From Trochalopteron elliotii (lineage: Eukaryota; Chordata; Aves; Passeriformes; Leiothrichidae), in NCBI GenBank assembly GCA_024734555.1, contig JANPWX010020040.1:1392241-1456240 (forward strand): DNA of 64,000 bases, written 5' to 3'. Below are positions 24,313 through 37,600 of the stretch, one piece after another. Positions within the stretch are counted from its first letter, which is position 1; every line of letters starts with the position of its first letter. A program made the position numbers and the translations under genes. The notes below the pieces were generated by a model. The model searched no databases, had not been told where the DNA came from, and worked only from the letters and a program-made list of their open reading frames with translations.

Positions 24313-27300
24313 AACCTAAGGCCATCTGACTTTGTTTCCTAGATCAGACGTGACAGGCAGGGATTGCATCATGGTTTTACAACCACTTGTTCGCTCACTC
24401 TCTGTGCTGTCAGATGTTTAGTTGGGCTAGAGAAGAGGCAACACCAAATACACCCAAGCCCCACAGTTCCTCTAAGGAAAGAACTCAGATTTTCCAAATC
24501 CATTTCCAGGCATCCAGTAAGAAGCTACATAGCGCATGTTAACCAGGTTTTGGGAAGGAGAGAAGATACAGTAAAGAAATAGTAAAGTGAACTACAAGAT
24601 ACAGAGAGTCGCAGTGGACTGTTAGCAGGGGAGATACTGTTATCTTTAAACTTTCTTGTCTCACTGTCCTGTTATCATTACCACATGATGCAATCTTAAA
24701 ACACATATCTACTCTAGCAAATTAAACCAGCCAAGGCCCATTTTCTGGAGACACAGTACAGCTTTTATCCAGTTGTCTAAATTGTCTTCCACCCAGAACA
24801 GAGAGAGTGAACAGGCATCTCTGGAAAAGATGCCTGGCTCATAACAATCTGCATGGCCCCAGCACACTGTCTGGGTCTGTGCCTTCTTTTGATTTAGCTG
24901 ACAGATAGAGACAAAGTTGAGTACTAAACCTTTGTGCCAATTTCAAAATTTGGGAAAGGAGAAAAAGCACATTCAACTACTTTTCACATCTGCAAACTCC
25001 ATTCCAACTCCTACCCCGGTATTTAGCTGTAAACTCAAGAAAACCCAAACTTCATATAAGAACAATTCCAAGAGGTGGAAATTGTCATGGAAGGAAAGGA
25101 TTCAGGTTGTGCTTCAATTTTAATTATTAAAAGAAGAGAAGAGCCTAATTCATATCCAGACAGAGATTTGAAGTCCCTACCTGTCGGTACACTGGGCTTT
25201 ATGTTTGTTCCTGTATGTATGTTCTAAAAAACTGAGAGCAGAATGGGACTGCTGCCCAGAAATATGCATATCTAGTGAAGATCAGAGATGTTTGATCCTG
25301 AAAAATGTCTCTTTTATCAAAATCACCCAGTAAAAAAAAAAAGCCACTGTATGTGAACATCATGCTGTGTCTTGCTCCTGTGCAGGAGAGTGTTTGAAAA
25401 AGGGCAGATGCCTGCAAATCTGTCAATAGGCAGAAAAAGATGAATGGTAGTGAGAGGCTGAGGTAAGAGTAAATTCAGAACAAGGGAAAATATTATTATG
25501 GTAAAAGCAGTTCAGGCAGTGGAGTAATGTGTGAGGGAATGGAAGAATCTCTTGGGCTGGACAAGACAGTAGATTTTCACCTGGGGCTGGTCATCATGTC
25601 AACACAAATCCTGCCACTGCAGAGAAGTGAGGTGCCCAGGTGAGTAGCATCTAACCCTGCAAGCCCTGAACTCTACCTGAGCCACTCCCAGGTGCTAGAT
25701 CTTTGCATCCTTGTGAACCTGTCCATTTCCAAAAAAAGTGCAAAGAATTTACTACAAGGAGAAAAAAATGGAGCCTGAATGCCATTCATAGGATGTATGG
25801 CAGCATTCTGTAATACATCAGTCCCACTTAAAACATAATAGCTGTATAACTCATACAAGGCTCTGGCTCATGTGAGGCGTGGATGTCTACATTCCACAGG
25901 GGAGGAATAAGCAATGCAGTTACATACTCTGTAGCTGGGTAAGATTACAATACAAGCAGTAAGCTTTCCAAGCCTTAAATGCTGGAGGGAAGGACAAGAC
26001 ATAGGAACAGCTTGATCCCTGATTTTTATGAAAGTTAGAGCATTTTCACTGCAGAACTGCAGCAATTCTCTGCAAATCTCTCTGTGTATGTGTGTGTGGT
26101 CAGCAGTAATTTTTAGTTGTCTTAGCAATGAAAGTAAGGAATGAATTGGTGATGGGAATTAAATTTGCATTCTTATTCTCTCAAGAGGTGAAGCCATCAG
26201 TGTCAGTGAAAGGAGGGGTGAAATGAGACACATTCTCAGATGAGGAAAATTGCTACAGCTCAGATTAAGTAAAGAGAGCTGTGCTCCTTTATACTAGCTG
26301 AGTATATATTAGAGAACAAAAATATGAGGAAAACTTTATTGTTACAGACCAGGTTTCTTTAAGGAATTAAGAGCTGTGGACTTGCAGTATGACAGCTCTT
26401 TTGCAGCTCTCAACTCCCATGGTTAGGCAGAGCAGGATGACAAAATTCAGATCAGCCACAAAATATGTACAGTAAGAATCCAGTCCTTGATTTTTTAATT
26501 TTTTCGGTAAGACCTGAATTCAAAGCTCTGGCCTTCTACTATGGTAGGTGATGAACATCACAAGAAGTTACAAGTGAACCTTTAAAATGCTTCAGCCTTC
26601 CAGTAAAAGCAACGTTTGCCTTGGAAACTCAGTATCAGACTTCAATAATTCATGCATTTTAAGCCCAGTAGAGACTCGTGTGACAATCTAAGCTAGACTG
26701 CTGCATATAACAGGCCTTCAGACTTCTCTAAATTATTTCCCATTCCAAGTCCAAGAGCTATTGTCAAAGTAAAATACGTATTTCAGAAAAATACTCAATC
26801 CCATTTTAAAGTAGCTAGTGACAGGTTATCTTCTATAGTCCTTGGTAAAGGCTTCTAATAGTTAATTACTCTAAAAAGGGGCAGCTTCTTTCTTCTTTAC
26901 ATGTCTGACTTTGTCTTCTAGGATTTGGCTCTTTCTCCCTCCCCATCTGGTAAAATAAAGGGCCCTGTATTCCCATATTTCTGCTCCATAGAAAGTGATT
27001 AAATAAATGCTTAATTTTCATTTTGTGGAACTAACTGGCGCCTTTAGTCTCTCCAGATAAAACTGGATTATGACAGATGTATGTAAAACTGAGTGTCTCA
27101 GGGAAGATGAACAGAGAATAGTCATTCACTGCTCCTCCCACTGTAACAGCTGGGGGACATTGAAAAAATTATCAGCCAGCACGCATAAAATGGATCCAGG
27201 GAAATTCATTTTTAATGGGACCTAATCAGGTGATGTAACTCTTCTTTGCAGAACATAGAAATAGTCCCAAAAAATCACTAGATGCGTTCTGCTTGACCCT

Positions 27301-27950
27301 GTTCCTGCCAATCCCACACCAGTGTTGTACATGCCTCCATTTATCCATAGGTTTAGTAGTGTTGTGGGTCAGGCCCAAGCCTCAAATTGGGAAACGCTTA
27401 AATAATAGATAATGAAAAAAGGGGTAAGTATCTTTAACAGGATTAGTTCTAGTATTTTCCAAATGTTCAAAGTAGTACAAATAGCACTGGAAAGAGGCTC
27501 CTTTCCATGCTCAAAACTTCATTGCTCAGCTTCAGTCCCCAAGACCTGAGTAGAGGTTCCAGCATCAGTGGGAAGTTTGAGGTACTGAGTAGGAAGTCGG
27601 TATTCTGTGCCTTCATGGACATGAGCTGCAGAGCCTATCCACAAAGATAATGCTTGCGAATTTTCTTCTGCAACACAAAGCTGCCCCTGAGGATCCCCAC
27701 AGGCAGCCAGGGAAGCAGACATGAATACACCTGCATTGCAGCTGGCCAGAGTGAACACACACAAGAGGAGAAGAATTACTCTTATCACTCTCCATTCCTT
27801 GCCTCGATCATCAGGAGGGTAGAGTAGAGCAACAGAGGTTAAAAACTAGAATGCCTACACTGGAATTAAGCCATAAGGTCTGACTGGACAGGGAGAGGAA
27901 GAGGGGGGTATGGATAATTGCACCCATAGGGCAATTAGAGTTACAAGGAG
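24313..27950. other. Unique non-coding DNA
   Basis: No gene is called. A minus frame at 27519-27848 has a secretory-looking hydrophobic stretch but lacks an ATG; it is discussed among the findings. No transposon was recognised. Confidence 0.45.
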
Positions 27951-27979
27951 CAGTGGAGCTACACTTCAGTCCCAAGAGC

Positions 27980-28210
27980 ATGATTAATTGGCACTAACAA
28001 CCCCTCTGGAGTTGCGTTATTGCTATTATGAAGACAAGTCTTTATTTTTTATTTTATTACTTTTTATTTATAAATGAAATATTTAAGTGCATGACTTTGA
28101 TCGCCAGGATCTGCTAGTTAGTGCCGGCTTCAGCCACAAGGTGCCAAGATTAAAGATTCATCAAAGGCAAAGGATTAACCCACCCTGCTGGAATGCCAAG
28201 TAGCTAGTCA
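27980..28210. promoter_or_regulatory. Candidate conserved non-coding element
   Basis: The block combines TGATTAATTGGCAC near 27981, an AT-rich T/A stretch with TTTATT words, a CTTTGATCGCCAGG segment and GTGCCAAG / TGCCAAG NFI-half-like words. It is unique, contains a few CpGs in an otherwise CpG-poor region, and has the texture of a developmental enhancer. This is inference without alignment. Confidence 0.35.
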
Positions 28211-29322
28211 GGAAGAGCACGCTGCATTAAAGCCCTGAGAAGTCCCTCTTTGCTTAGTTTGTTCTCTAGGGCTGTGCATTTGGAGTCTTCTCCTTCCCTC
28301 AGTCCCTGCTTAGTTCATATGCCCTTCTATACCTGTAAATCGCCTAGGAGGAGGACAATGCCAACATTAAAAAATACAAATATTCTGCTAACATGGAGTA
28401 TTCTCCTTTTAAAAAGAGGTAGTTTCAAAGGTGACAGCTCTAGTGTGTAGGGTTGGGACACAACCTCTTCTGTCTCAGTGTTCTTGTGGAGAAAGGGCTC
28501 AGATGAATCTGTGACTGGTGGTCTTCTCAAAAGCAGCCAGAAAGGAGACAACAGAAACACCATCATCCCTCTCTAGGCAGAATCACCACACATCCACATT
28601 TTCCCTGGAGTCTTTCTTTGTTTCTCTGAAGAGCTAGAAGCTGATGCTGCTGTACATTTGTCTGAGATTTCTGGATGCTTGTTATTTGGACATGTTCTGT
28701 GATATGGTCACACCGATTGTGGATCAATGCTGAAGTGAACAGCAAAGATCCACAGCTGTACAGCAGTCCATGACAGAGGAATGGCCATCTGTTTAGCAGT
28801 CTAAATCTATTTTAGATCTTTCTTCCTATCTTAGGACTGATTGTCTTGAAGACATTCATTTACATGCCAAGACTAATAAAATAGACTGGTAATCTTTTAG
28901 CCCTTCTGTTTATTCTCAGGCACATAAACACTATTAGAAGAGTGTATTTTGTGGCTTTTGGAAGTCCAAACCATTGTCAGGATCTGAAGTTTCAAATTTG
29001 AAATTATTTGCCCTCCTTTAAATATCCAGCTGCTAAGTCCGAGCAAATACTTAATTGTTCCAACACCCACCCACCCAAGACGGGACCGCTGGAAAGCAGG
29101 ACTATGTAAGCATTCACTTCCTCTGCAGACCAGTTAGTTCACTGTTCATTTAACGGGATCTGTCAACAGATGAAACAAATGGGGGAGAAGAGAATCTGGC
29201 TAGGACATACACAAGTTCATCCTAATAATCTCAGTCTGTCTGACTAGTGCCTGTCCTCCTGCACTGCTGGGGCTCTTTCCAGGAAAGGATAAATACATCT
29301 ATTTCTCTCTCACATTACAGTG
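28211..29322. other. Unique non-coding DNA
   Basis: No gene or transposon recognised. Confidence 0.45.
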
Positions 29323-29323
29323 A

Positions 29324-29450
29324 TTTTTCTTTTCTTTTCTTTTCTTTTCTTTTCTTTTCTTTTCTTTTCTTTTCTTTTCTTTTCTTTTCTTTTCTTTTCT
29401 TTTCTTTTCTTTTCTTTTCTTTTCTTTTCTTTTCTTTTCTTTTCTTTTTT
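29324..29450 (+). repeat. (TTTTC)n pentanucleotide microsatellite, left flank of gap
   Basis: About 25 almost perfect copies of a TTTTC unit run into the second assembly gap. The high purity suggests a young or actively unstable array. Long frames of LFFSF or KRKEK repeats in this place are artefacts. Confidence 0.97.
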
Positions 29451-29850
29451 NNNNNNNNNNNNNNNNNNNNNNNNNNNNNNNNNNNNNNNNNNNNNNNNNN
29501 NNNNNNNNNNNNNNNNNNNNNNNNNNNNNNNNNNNNNNNNNNNNNNNNNNNNNNNNNNNNNNNNNNNNNNNNNNNNNNNNNNNNNNNNNNNNNNNNNNNN
29601 NNNNNNNNNNNNNNNNNNNNNNNNNNNNNNNNNNNNNNNNNNNNNNNNNNNNNNNNNNNNNNNNNNNNNNNNNNNNNNNNNNNNNNNNNNNNNNNNNNNN
29701 NNNNNNNNNNNNNNNNNNNNNNNNNNNNNNNNNNNNNNNNNNNNNNNNNNNNNNNNNNNNNNNNNNNNNNNNNNNNNNNNNNNNNNNNNNNNNNNNNNNN
29801 NNNNNNNNNNNNNNNNNNNNNNNNNNNNNNNNNNNNNNNNNNNNNNNNNN
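29451..29850. other. Assembly gap, 400 N
   Basis: Exactly 400 undetermined bases, the same size as the gap at 9097-9496. The flanking repeats differ, (TTTTC)n on the left and (CCTCT)n on the right, so the hidden sequence includes at least one change of repeat unit. Confidence 0.99.
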
Positions 29851-29863
29851 CCACACATATACC

Positions 29864-29894
29864 CCCTCTCCTCTCCTCTCCTCTCCTCTCCTCT
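29864..29894 (+). repeat. (CCTCT)n microsatellite, right flank of gap
   Basis: About six copies of a CCTCT pentamer follow a short CCACACATATA segment that borders the gap. Confidence 0.9.
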
Positions 29895-32800
29895 CTTCTT
29901 CTCCCTTTTTGCAGCCAAAATAAAGTAATTGGTAGGCTTTGGAAAGACTTGAAATTTCTCTGGCATCTGGTTAGACAAGGTTTCCTTCTCTGTTGTTTCC
30001 CACCTCTCTTCTATGATGTAGCTAAGGAGCCCAGCAATCTGCCTTCCCTGCCAGATACCATCATTCAATTGGAAATACTATTGTTTTCTTTAGGCAGATG
30101 GCTAGATCCTTTGATCCCTTCACTAAACTCATTAGAAAACCTGGCCTCAGATCAAACCTTGAAAAAAATAAAATTTCAGAGGGAAAAATAAATACCATGG
30201 TGATGAAGGTGGTGTGTAAGATGCTGGATAGAACAGAATAGAACTTATTTTCTCTTGGCTTTGAACCAGGGTTTTTTAGGCTCTGAAGTCTCCCACTGTT
30301 TCTAATACTAATCAGATCACACTGGTCTTTGTACATATGCACACACACACACATATACACATGATCATGTGAACTTTTGTGTGTGCCTGGGCATGTGGAA
30401 GTAACCAAAGGCATCTCCACTTGTTTCAGTCCATGTGTGGGCTATAAAAGCCATGTGGGACTGTCTGCACTGGACCCTGTATTCCTCTGGTATACCTTGC
30501 TATATGTTGATAAGGGCTCTGCTGTATTTCTGATTTTGAAAATAAAGGGTATTTTCGGTGATTTGGGCCATAAGATGTAGGATGTATAGCAGCCAAGTGA
30601 CAGCTGACATAGCCTCTGTGCTTATCAACTTGAGTCCAATCCCTCTACACCTGGCAGTGCAGAGTGGGCACAAAGAGAGTGTTCAGCCATAAGTTATCAG
30701 AATGGCTCAGTGCCCCTCCCTTTTGTGGAAACAGATCTATTTCATTGTGCAAAGAAAGGGTGCCAGATGTGTATTTAAGAGAGGAGGATGGAAACAGGGG
30801 GAAGTCCAGCACCACAGTTCTGCTCTTCCTTTCGTCTGTTGAAACAGACATCCAAGAATCCCCTGTGAAACAGGAGCACTGTGAGTGACAGTAATGTCCA
30901 ACAGTATAAAGGGACACAGAGAGGTCAAAGCAGCAGGTGTGGCAACACAGTCTACTTTGAACACATCCCATTGGCACAAAGTGAAGTGGATCTGTACAAC
31001 TTTTGGATTTGAGCTATGTGAGAGGAGTGCTCTCCACACCTTCTCATTTCTACTGAAGCAGGGAGAGAAATATGAAGGAATTTCCTCAGATCCCCTAAGA
31101 GCAAACAAAGCCACCCCTCCCACACACAGTCAGTGGCTGTTTGCATGGAACTCCATCTCCCAGGCTGAATTAAAGAGTGCTGGACACCCACAGATCCCAT
31201 CAGTGGGGGCACAGGAACATCATTCATCCAAAATATCAACACAGTGGGTTTTCCTCCGTAGCACAGGACTGGAGTCAAATACTGTGACTGGACTTTTTTT
31301 TTATTTTATTTTTTAATGGATTGTATAATTTTATGACTGTCAAGATGAACAAATAATTTGCAATGAATAATTTATCTAACAGATTTTGATTCTTTTGCAG
31401 CTTACTGAATATCCATGAGCAGATCTCGATTTCAGCTGGCTTATTTATTGTTTGAATTTATTTGACATGTTCCCCTTTTTTTTCTTTTTTTTTTTTCAAA
31501 AATACTATCAAATAATCAGAGACAGCTCCTGAGAAAGTTTGATAGTCTGCAGCTGAAAGTAGTTGTAGCGGCCATGAATCAGGGAGTGGACAGTACAATG
31601 TGTAGAAATTTCACTTGAGAAATTTGGATTTAATTTTCAGACCTTTCAAAGACTTCCAATGTGACCTTGATAAAGAAAGTTGGGAACAATGTTGCTACTA
31701 AAAAGCTGTCCCTATGTGACTAGTCCAAGCCAGAGGGAGGAACACAAGAATGATCATACTGGTGCAAGCACATCAGTCTTGCCTGATGTTCTATCTTTGA
31801 CTATGGCCAAGATTCTGCGTCTAAGACAATATGTAAAATCAGGGCAAGCAGGCAGTGATTCTCCCCTAAAGCATTTATCGCACCTCCCTCAATTAGTAGT
31901 TCAAAACATCAGTGAGACTAAGGTGATGTTTTCCTGTTTGGTAGACCTTGATATATTTTAGTTCCACATTAGGGGCATGAACCCAAGGCTGGAGAGGACA
32001 TAGATTGCTGGTGTAAACTGTGTCTTATTCTGTCACAGACTACCTGGGTTACCTTGATCCAGTCAATTAAGATGAGATTTATTTACCTTATCTAACAGTA
32101 TCTATTTAAAAGAAAGGTCTCACTGTGAGCTACCCTGCTAGCTAAAGGGAAGGAGGTGTTCATGTACCATGGTTAGGGGACCACCACAAACCCATAAGAG
32201 TGATTGGTGACTGTCTGGGAGTACCAGGGTGCAGGCAGAGGTCCACTCATTACAATAGGGAAGGCGTTCCCCTTCTCCAGAGATTTGGATTATCCTTGTG
32301 TCAGGGGTACACAACAAGTGGAACAAACAAGCAAGGAAAGATAACAAACTGAACAATACTGGAAGGGAACTGAATCTGGGATTACGTCTGGCTTTGCCCC
32401 TGAGAGGCAGCAATGTTTTGAAGGCACTGGAGCAAAAGGTAGATTTTAATTCAGGTTCTTTCCATACACATACTCTCTGTTGAGATGAAGGAGGTATTTT
32501 AATCCCCTGGGAGCAGAGTTATCAAACTGGCTGGATGGCTCCCACTGTCACAAACAGCATATTTTATGCAATGTATCCACACTCTGCTTGGTTATGGTAA
32601 ATCAACTTTTTCTTCTCTGATGTTGTGTGAAGTTTTGCATAGTTGAGTGGAGGGAAGGTGGGAGGAATGACCCAGGTGGACAGAGATGTAAAATGCTTTC
32701 TTGTCCAAGAGATAGAAAGAACTGCTTGTGAACAGGTGGGATTGAATAACACTTGATGTCAAATGTCTACACTGGCTGTTCAGGGTGGTCCTGAGAGCTC

Positions 32801-34670
32801 AAGACCAGGAAATCACCCTCTGTGCAGATAATGAACCTGTAAGAATGGCCCAAGGTGTGTCAAGTGTACTCAGCTCCCACTGCACAAGACCTCACATGCC
32901 CAGGGACTCCTGGAGGGCCGACACATTACCAGGCAAGCTCAAACAAACTCTCCACAGGCAAGCAGTCTGCGGGAGCTGGAGTGTGCCATGTTTCCTGCTG
33001 CTCCAGATGGTGCCCTTTCAGAGTAATGTAGATGTAGCCACTGAGGTCCTGCCGTGAGACAGCCCTCTCCTGCTGGGCAGCTGCACATGAGATCAGCAAT
33101 GCTTTCCAAAGAGCTTCTGCACAGTCCAGTCTGTCCTTAATCCATTTGGGACAACTTGCCATGAACCCTCTTCCTGGGAGCAGGATCAGGGCAGCACAGG
33201 GTGCTCTTGAGAGAGAAAATGGCCTCATAAGCCCTCAAAACTTGACATCCTCTCATTAAGGGGTCTGTTTTCACAAGGTTGCTCCTCCTTTCTGTAGAAG
33301 GAGGAGGGAAATAGCACATTTTATTCCTGTCTTGGGACAGAAGGCTTGAGGGGTTCTTGAGGAGTAAATGTCAGGGAGGAAGTATTGACCATTGCTCTTT
33401 CTGTCCCTTCTCCATTGACAAAGAAGACTCTCTGCACCAGAGTCACAGCTGAAGCTCTCCAGTCTGTCTTGTTTCCAGACTCACAGCAAGCTCAGCTGAG
33501 ACCACAGATGCCAAACTCACTGTGCTTTCTTCTGTCTTCCCTCATTTTTCAAGACTCCCATTTAGCTTTCTTTTAGGATCTCAATACCTTAGGGTACCTC
33601 AGGTGTTCTCAGCACCTTCCTCTACACCCTTCTTCTCCCTGGACCATATCAGGTCTCCCTGCTTATCCTTCTTCTTATGTTTTTCTGTCTCTAAGGAATA
33701 TAGCTATGTTTAGTGACCCAATCATCCCTCCAAAACAAGAAGGTACTTTTCTTCCAGGCTGGTGTACTTGTTTTGGAGGTTGTCTTGATTCAGGTGATAA
33801 GTGTTTGCAGCCTGAATCTATCAGCTACTCAGAGTTGCTCAAATTACTTTCAAAAAGTAATTTGTCACTGATTCCCACATCCAAAAACTTATCGTCAATC
33901 TCATGTTCTTAGTGACCGTCTCAGTAAAAGATAGTCACGTATCCAAAATTAGAACCCAGCTGTTGCGAGCTCTGGGGAAACAAACCTGAGGTGCAAATGA
34001 AAGAGAGGTGTTTAGCGACAAATATAGTTTGGTTTCCAGTGCTCTTTTTGATGGCTTGCTAGAAACCAGTCTCCAAACTTTCTGGCCCTTCAGCAGCACT
34101 TCTAAGCGAGTTATACATTGCAAGTGACATCCCATGGTTTTCTCTCCACAGCTCTCAGATTAAAGACATGGTCCCATTTGCCCATGAACAATATCCAGGA
34201 GCCAGCAGATACCAGGGCACCAGACATAGGGATGATCATTTGTCTATAACACGGCTCGAGGGCATTTTCCGCTGATCAGTTGGGGCAAGGTTCATCTTCC
34301 TTGCCTTAGGTGTCCTAAAAGCCAGATGTCTAATTGGGGTTAGTCATACCAGGCTTTTTTTATAATGAATACACGAGAACAGGTGCCTGCAGAGGTTAGT
34401 TTTATTGCAGCCAAAGACAAATGTGTAAGAAATGCCAGATGCATTGCCCTCAGGATGTGTTTATATATCCAAAACAAAAATAAAGAAATCTTAGGATGAC
34501 TGGCTTAGACATCCAATTTTTAGACATCCTCAGCTAGAGGAGATGCATCCCACACTGTATTAGGAAACTTAGTAGTCCAAACAAAAGTAGTTTAAGGCAA
34601 AATGTTGCTTGCAACATCTTTCCCAGTGCAAAGGATACCAAGTGGAAATTGTGCCAAATTATTTTTATAG
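29895..34670. other. Unique non-coding DNA
   Basis: Contains a short (CA)n run at 30340-30352 and T-rich stretches near 31295-31312 and 31470-31497. Overlapping frames of up to 143 codons on both strands at 30645-31316 match no family I recognise. No transposon is called. Confidence 0.45.
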
Positions 34671-34675
34671 AATTG

Positions 34676-34695
34676 AAATATATATATATATATGT
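34676..34695. repeat. Short (TA)n microsatellite
   Basis: A run of alternating T and A of about 18 bases. Confidence 0.85.
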
Positions 34696-37600
34696 TTGAA
34701 TTGGCTTTGGTTGTTGAAGGAAGCACAGACTATTGCATTAGAAATCTGCTAGAAATGTGTGAAATTCTGGCAAAGCTGTAGGGAAGCAGAGAAGAAAGGG
34801 TTATCATAAAAAGGGCAAAATATGTAAAATGTTAATATCATAGCACGGCATTATGATGGTCACATGGCTAGTGAGAGGGAAAGTCACATGAGCCTGAGCT
34901 AAGAAACAGTTCTTTCCTGTTCCTAAGACGAGTTCTTAGAAGAGAAATTTAGCAAAAAAACAGCATCTTGACTCCAATTCAGTAAAGGAAAAAGAAATTA
35001 AGAATTTCTGAAGCTTATTTCATTCCTGATTTTCTTGATTTTCTTTGAAAATTACCTGTGTTCACACATGGAAGCAGACAAACTGCCTTATAGGACATTT
35101 CTGGATAAAGAGCAGAGGTGAGCACAGACAGATGATGTGTATTATGCTTTCTACAAGTGATACAAATTTTCAATTAAAGTAGGGTCTTTTTGACAGCATA
35201 AGATTAAGATGTTTTTCTCAAAATCACATTTATTTTCTGGAGGAAGGGAAATGTCTCTCTAACAACATTTAGGCATTTTGCTGGGATAAAACTTCTCCAT
35301 TAAAAAACTGGATTTTGATTGAAAAAAACATGAGTGAAAATGGCAAAAACATGTACATGAATTCTGAACTGAGGGAATTGCAGCAGTAAACTGCAGAGCT
35401 GAAGCAATGTAAACCCAAGGTCCTTAACTTACACTTAGCTTGTCACACTGACATCCTGGAGGTTTTCAAATATACCACAGGAGCCAATATGGAGGGGGAA
35501 ATGCCTTTCCCTCTCCTTTTATCTTAAAACCCAATAAGTCATTACTGGTCCTTCTGATATCAGTGCTGGGAGGAGGCAGAACAAAAACCCTCTTCAAGGG
35601 CAGTGTCCAGATCTCCCTGCCACTGCCAAAATCCATTTCTGTCTGTCCTCCCAGCAAGGATCCTCCTTGTCACGCAAAAATCACAGCTTTTTAAACTATC
35701 CATGGCATCTACACTGCCATATCCAACCATGGCAGGGATCAGTCATTGATAGCACTGATCTGCTTAATCTCTCTGATAACGCAGAGCAGAGATGTGAGTC
35801 AATCCCAAAAACGAAGACAGTTGTCACTGACAGTGAAGCAGTTAAATTTACAGGGTGAAAAGAATATGGGGTGAAAAGCAGAGCAGACTTGCCCATTGAG
35901 GAATAGTCCAGGTGGTCATAGGCTATCTGTTCTTTCCCATGTGATGAAGGTTTTTGGCATTATCCAATGTACTGACCCAAACTTATTGTTTAATTTGCTC
36001 CATGGAAAGCCCCACTTCCTGCAGACCTAATTCCAGGGCTGCCCATGTCTGCAGTTAGCTCATGTTCAACATGCAACCAAGGAGCCGGAGCATGGGAGGG
36101 AACCAAAGTAACTTTGAGGCTAAGCAGGACATATGTGAGTCAACTTAAAGAGCAGTAGGAAAATCTACCACATACTGACCCCTTAAAAATGCTCCAATAG
36201 TCAAAGCTGTCCTTGGTTTTCTCCTTACTGATCAGAAAAAGCACTTTTCTCAAACATGGCTGTTTTGCCAGCTTCACAAGGAAGTCATCCTTCCTCTGGG
36301 TTGTCCCTTACATGCACACTGAAAGAAACAAGCTATTTATGTTTCAAAAAATGTGGAAGTATGTACATATATGTACCTTGCACAGTATCATCTCCCCTGA
36401 ATAGGAAGAAGCCCAAGATTGGCCTTATTCCAAATCATGTTGAACACGCCACCTGGAAGGAACAGAGACATCTGGAAAATCATTCCACAGTCTCTGAGGA
36501 AATTACAGGAGAAATACCGGATGATTGGAAGAACAGCCCTTTGTGGGATTCTTACTTTATCAGCCAATTTCACTTAGATTTTTTTTCATAAGTAGCATAT
36601 GTTCAGAACTTTAATAAGAAATCTTTGAGTTCTGGGGGTTTATTTATTTGTTTATTTAATTTTCCTCATTAATGAAAAGAACTTTTAGAAATTTCAGAGG
36701 TGGCAGGGCAGAGAGTGAGGAAAACAAAACAAAACAAAGGAAGCAAATCAAACAAATAAAAAAAATCTGATCATTCATAGTTTAGGGTGCAATACTGGAG
36801 AGGTTCATTCCCTTGCCTGGAATGTGATGCAGTTTAAATGAGCCCACAAGAAGTCTTAGCATGCCTGGACTGCAGAAGGGAGAATCATTGGTTAGTTCTC
36901 CTCAAAATCCTTCAGCAGACAAGCAGAGTTGTTTAAAAAAACAGCAGAGTTGTGTCTGGTAAGAATAAAGGTCTAGGTAAAGCTGAGATTCTGTGTGCCC
37001 ATGCAAAACATTGACTGCACTGCTGTCTGGGTATGGGGGAATGAGGGAAAGAGAGCACCTCCACATGAGCTGCTCTTCTCACCCATGTGCATTGCCCCTG
37101 ATGCAGAGCTGCTCTATCCTCATGTTTGCTATCCCCCTTTAGATACGTGGATTTTATACAATAAAGAAACCAAACAAGAAAAAGAGATAGATCACACATC
37201 CCACCAAAATTCACACAATACTCACCTACTTAAATCACTTAAGCAGTTCATCCAAAATATCTCTAATGGAATTAGGTATCATCTCTGTTAAAAATATTGC
37301 TAAAGATAGATGTGCTATCCCTTCTCAGTTACTTAATTAAATGTGGGGAATTTTTTGGAATTTACTTTAAATGTCGCCTGGAGATAATAGGTAAACTGTA
37401 CTCTTTCCACAGCTATTGTGAGGTGAATGGCAGAGAAAGTGTTAGCTGAGGTATGTAGATACTTGGGGAAACCAAGCTATATAAAGTATAAGAAAATCAC
37501 AGGCATCTCCACTTGAGCCTTACATCTGCTCTGCACTTAACGGAAATACAATTTGTGCATTGTGTCTATCCAGCTCACCACAAGATTTAACTAAAATTCC

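Noticed and set aside
29247..30191. Apparent 314-codon plus frame and large minus frames across 29.3-30.1 kb
   Set aside because: They consist of translated TTTTC repeat (LFFSF or KRKEK) and 400 N; no real coding evidence.
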